Positions 4,021 through 6,258 of a stretch of 6,258 nucleotides of DNA are shown piece by piece (position 1 is the stretch's first letter; each line of letters starts with the position of its first letter). This DNA comes from Paracoccaceae bacterium (GTDB lineage Bacteria; Pseudomonadota; Alphaproteobacteria; Rhodobacterales; Rhodobacteraceae), in the NCBI GenBank assembly GCA_003545125.1, contig DQCI01000109.1:1038-7295 (forward strand). The letters run 5' to 3'. The notes below the pieces were generated by a model. It was not told where the DNA came from and searched no databases. It saw only the letters and a program-made list of their open reading frames with translations. The translations under genes were made by a program, and so were the position numbers.

Positions 4021-6258
4021 TCACTCTACCTTGACAGGCTTTCGTGCGAGCACGGCCTGGTTGGACACGTCAAGCAGGCGGATTTCGTAGATGCCGGGCT
4101 CATTCGGCATCGTGATTTCGACGGGCGGATCACCGGTGATCTTGATCGCCGAAATCCAGGTGAAGATAGCCTGGTCGGCGGCGGCAAGCGTAAGGCGCTG
4201 GTCGGCGCTGGCGCTTTCGGTGGTCCAGCTCACCTCGATCACCGCTCCGGGTGCGGCGGTGTCCGGGGCGGTTACGCTGGCACCGGTTTCGAGCGCGGCG
4301 TCGGCGGCCAGGACCTCGACCAGTTGCCGGGCGAGCACGCGGTTGCCCTCGCGCAACACGTAACGGACCTCATACATGCCCGTCTCGTCCGGTGCGGTCA
4401 TGTCGCGCGCAGTCTGCTGTCGGACCTGGAAATACGCCCCATACTGGTCGTCGGGCGTGCCCACAGGCACGATGGTGACATAGTCCGACCGGCTGACCGT
4501 GCCTGTCCATGACACCGGCAGCGTGTCGCCCGCACGCGCGGTGTCCGGGGCGCTGACGGTCACCTCGGGTTCGGTGATTTCGATCATTGTTGTGGCCAGC
4601 GTCCGCCTGCCTTCATTCAGCACATAGCGGACCTCGTACATGCCCGGCGCGGCCGGCGCCTGGAGGTCTTTGCTGGTGGCGGTGCGGACTGAAATGTAAT
4701 TGCCGAACTCTCCCTCATCGGTGCCGACGGGAACGATCGTCACGTAGTCGTTGGGGTTGGCCGTGCCGGTCCAGGACACCTCGAAGACCGCGCCGGCCAG
4801 GGCGGTGTCGGGCGCGCTGACGGTGACCTCGGGCTCGGTGACCTCGATCATCGCGGTCGCGAGCGTCTTGGCGCCCTCGCGCAGCACATAGCGCAGCTCG
4901 TACATCCCCGTATCGGCAGGGATGTTCAGCTGCGCGTTTTGCTTGTCGCGCACGACGACATAGTTGCCGTATTGGCCCGCGTCCGTCCCCAGCGGCACGA
5001 TCGTCACGTAGTCGTCGTCCGAGACCGTCCCGGTCCAGCTGACCTCGATCTTCGAACCGGCAAAGGCTGCCTTGGGCCCCGAGACAGTGACCTCCGGCGC
5101 AGTGATTTCGATCATCTCGATAGCGAGGGTCTTGGTGCCTTCGCGCAGAACGTAACGGACCTCGTACATGCCGGTCTCGGCTGGCGCCCGCAGCGCACCG
5201 GTCGCATCGTCGCGCACGGTGATGTAGTTGCCGTATTCGCCCTCCACCGTTCCAACAGGGACGATGGTGATGTAGTCACGCGGGTTCACCGCGCCCGTCC
5301 AGCCGATGTCGAACTCAGCGCCCGTCAGGGCGGTGCCGGGCACCTGCAACACGATTTGCGGATCGGTCACCTCAAGCGGCAGGGACGTGACTGTGCGCTT
5401 GTCGACGTTCAACACGTAGCGGATCTCGTAAAGACCCGGCGCGGCCGGCGCCTGGAGTGTCACTTCGCTGCTGGAACGGATGGCGGTGTAGTTGCCAAGC
5501 TCGCCTTGCTTGGTGCCGACGGGCACCACGGTGATGTAGTCGTTTTTGTTGATCGTCGGAGACAGGGACACCTCGATCTCGCCGCCGGTTTGAACGCTGT
5601 CGGCGGCGGTGAGCGTGACCTCTGGCTTGGTCACCTCGATCTTGGCGGTGCCCAATGTGGCTTTGGTCGTATTGCTGACATAGCGGATCTCGTAGAGCCC
5701 TTCGTCCCCCGGCACTGCCAGGGTGACGTCTTCGGCCTTGCCGATACGGGTATAGGGCCCGAGTTCGCCGGCGTCGGTCGCAGCCGGCACGACGGTGATG
5801 TAGTCGCCGTTGTCGACCGTAGAGTTCCATGTCACGGTGATGTTGGCACCGCCGGTGGCGGTGTCGGGGCCATTTACCGTGACCTGCGGCGTCTCGGGTT
5901 CCTGCTCTTGCTGTGGCTCTGGCGCCGGCTCTGGCGCCGGCTCGGGCACGGGTTCCGCGTCGGCCACGGCCGAGGCCACGACATTGAGCGCCTGGGCCAG
6001 CTCCTGGGCGTTGCCGGCGCTGACATACTGACCGCCGGTCTTGTCGGCGATACAGGCCAGAGATGCGGTGTCTTCATCCGCCCCAAGGCCAAAACCCACC
6101 ACGTGGGCGGTAAACGCAACGCCGGTCCTTTCCAGCTCGTCGGCAAGCGCGCATGGGTCGCGGCCGCAGCTTTCGAGCCCGTCAGAGATCAGCACGACCG
6201 TGGCGGGGCGGTCGGTGTAGGAAAGCTCCCGTGCCGCCTGTTCCACCGCCGCAGTCAG
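4021..6258 (-). CDS. VWA-domain protein with seven tandem Ig-like repeats (N-terminus beyond window)
   Basis: The frame is open through the right edge at 6258, so the start, any signal peptide and the DxSxS half of the VWA metal site lie outside. The GTG at 6246 is internal to the domain. Counting from that codon, residues 1-95 are the C-terminal half of a von Willebrand factor A domain. It has the buried strand TVVLISDG (Asp22 probably in the metal-ion site), the paired cysteines CGRDPC (27-32), FTAHVVGFGL, and ADKTGGQYVSAGNAQEL. A Pro/Glu linker rich in EPAPEP follows (98-120). Six repeats begin at residues 120, 208, 296, 384, 472 and 560, each 88 residues. A divergent seventh copy (about 656-741) ends the protein. 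The repeat consensus is PEVTVSAPDTA, WTGTV, DYVTIVPVGT, YGNY, APAxxGMYEVRYVL and TLATxMIEVT, a beta-sandwich-like pattern. Related proteins are usually exported and thought to bind ligands or mediate adhesion; location and ligand here are inference. The Cys pair suits an oxidising compartment. Confidence 0.9.
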   Translation of the reverse strand: MTAAVEQAARELSYTDRPATVVLISDGLESCGRDPCALADELERTGVAFTAHVVGFGLGADEDTASLACIADKTGGQYVSAGNAQELAQALNVVASAVADAEPVPEPAPEPAPEPQQEQEPETPQVTVNGPDTATGGANITVTWNSTVDNGDYITVVPAATDAGELGPYTRIGKAEDVTLAVPGDEGLYEIRYVSNTTKATLGTAKIEVTKPEVTLTAADSVQTGGEIEVSLSPTINKNDYITVVPVGTKQGELGNYTAIRSSSEVTLQAPAAPGLYEIRYVLNVDKRTVTSLPLEVTDPQIVLQVPGTALTGAEFDIGWTGAVNPRDYITIVPVGTVEGEYGNYITVRDDATGALRAPAETGMYEVRYVLREGTKTLAIEMIEITAPEVTVSGPKAAFAGSKIEVSWTGTVSDDDYVTIVPLGTDAGQYGNYVVVRDKQNAQLNIPADTGMYELRYVLREGAKTLATAMIEVTEPEVTVSAPDTALAGAVFEVSWTGTANPNDYVTIVPVGTDEGEFGNYISVRTATSKDLQAPAAPGMYEVRYVLNEGRRTLATTMIEITEPEVTVSAPDTARAGDTLPVSWTGTVSRSDYVTIVPVGTPDDQYGAYFQVRQQTARDMTAPDETGMYEVRYVLREGNRVLARQLVEVLAADAALETGASVTAPDTAAPGAVIEVSWTTESASADQRLTLAAADQAIFTWISAIKITGDPPVEITMPNEPGIYEIRLLDVSNQAVLARKPVKVE
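4306..5889 (-). repeat. Six 264-bp tandem repeats encoding 88-residue Ig-like units
   Basis: On the minus strand the units start at 5889, 5625, 5361, 5097, 4833 and 4569, each exactly 264 bp, the last ending at 4306. A seventh, more diverged unit follows at about 4281-4024 after an 11-residue linker (LAADAALETGA). The strongest conserved parts are the DYxTxVP block, YGNY, GxYEVRYV and the closing IEVT strand. Units three to six resemble each other most (TIVP, MYEVRYVL). Units one and two share TVVP and LYEIRYV, suggesting two rounds of expansion. Confidence 0.9.
5915..5950 (-). repeat. 12-bp tandem repeat coding the Pro/Glu linker of the VWA protein
   Basis: Two exact copies of GGCTCTGGCGCC (plus-strand reading, 5915-5926 and 5927-5938) are followed by a diverged third (5939-5950). 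On the coding strand they give EPAPEPAPEP between the VWA domain and the Ig-like array. Copy-number change would stay in frame and alter spacer length only. Confidence 0.8.

Noticed and set aside
2755..4512. Plus-strand open frame of 585 codons spanning the transporter end, the CDGSH gene and the VWA gene end
   Set aside because: It is Arg/Gly-rich, overlaps the well-supported CDGSH gene in another frame and runs antisense to the VWA gene. It is a GC-driven shadow.
5915..5950. Short tandem repeats considered as a CRISPR array or phase-variation tract
   Set aside because: The units are 12 bp without spacers and encode a Pro/Glu linker in frame. Changes in copy number would not switch the gene off.

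Overview
The window comes from a GC-rich bacterium whose coding regions favour G or C in third codon positions. The protein set (VapE/RepB-type phage-plasmid primase, CDGSH/Fer4_19 iron-sulfur protein, VWA protein with tandem Ig-like repeats) fits an alphaproteobacterium, probably of the Rhodobacterales type. That placement is inferred from protein style and base composition; no rRNA or other marker gene is present.

Layout. Positions 1 to about 1104 (minus strand) hold a decayed phage/plasmid primase-helicase gene that runs off the left edge. It carries an in-frame TGA and a one-base deletion and has no recognisable N-terminus. Positions 1253-1490 are intergenic, with a 7-bp perfect hairpin and a Shine-Dalgarno sequence. 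Positions 1491-2798 (plus) encode a complete 435-residue MFS drug/H+ antiporter-type transporter that starts with TTG. After a 137-base gap, 2936-3586 (plus) encodes a complete 216-residue protein with two CDGSH iron-sulfur motifs flanking a Fer4_19-like domain. Positions 3587-4020 are ambiguous: a 115-codon minus-strand frame looks partly protein-like, and its middle reads better in another frame, as if two compensating frameshifts were present. Positions 4021-6258 (minus) hold the C-terminal three quarters or so of a large von Willebrand factor A protein. Half of its VWA domain, a Pro/Glu linker and seven Ig-like repeats are visible; six of the repeats have an exact 264-bp (88-residue) period.

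The genes do not form one pathway. The transporter and the CDGSH protein are co-directional and could share a transcript, but no functional link is visible. The VWA gene converges on the CDGSH gene. The left end looks like the eroding remnant of an integrated phage or plasmid element. The most notable features are the 264-bp repeat array with its mosaic sharing between non-adjacent repeats, the precisely locatable lesions in the primase, and the possible double-frameshift ORF. I saw no tRNA, rRNA, CRISPR array, transposase or riboswitch, and nothing that amounts to a clear new defence or metabolic system.
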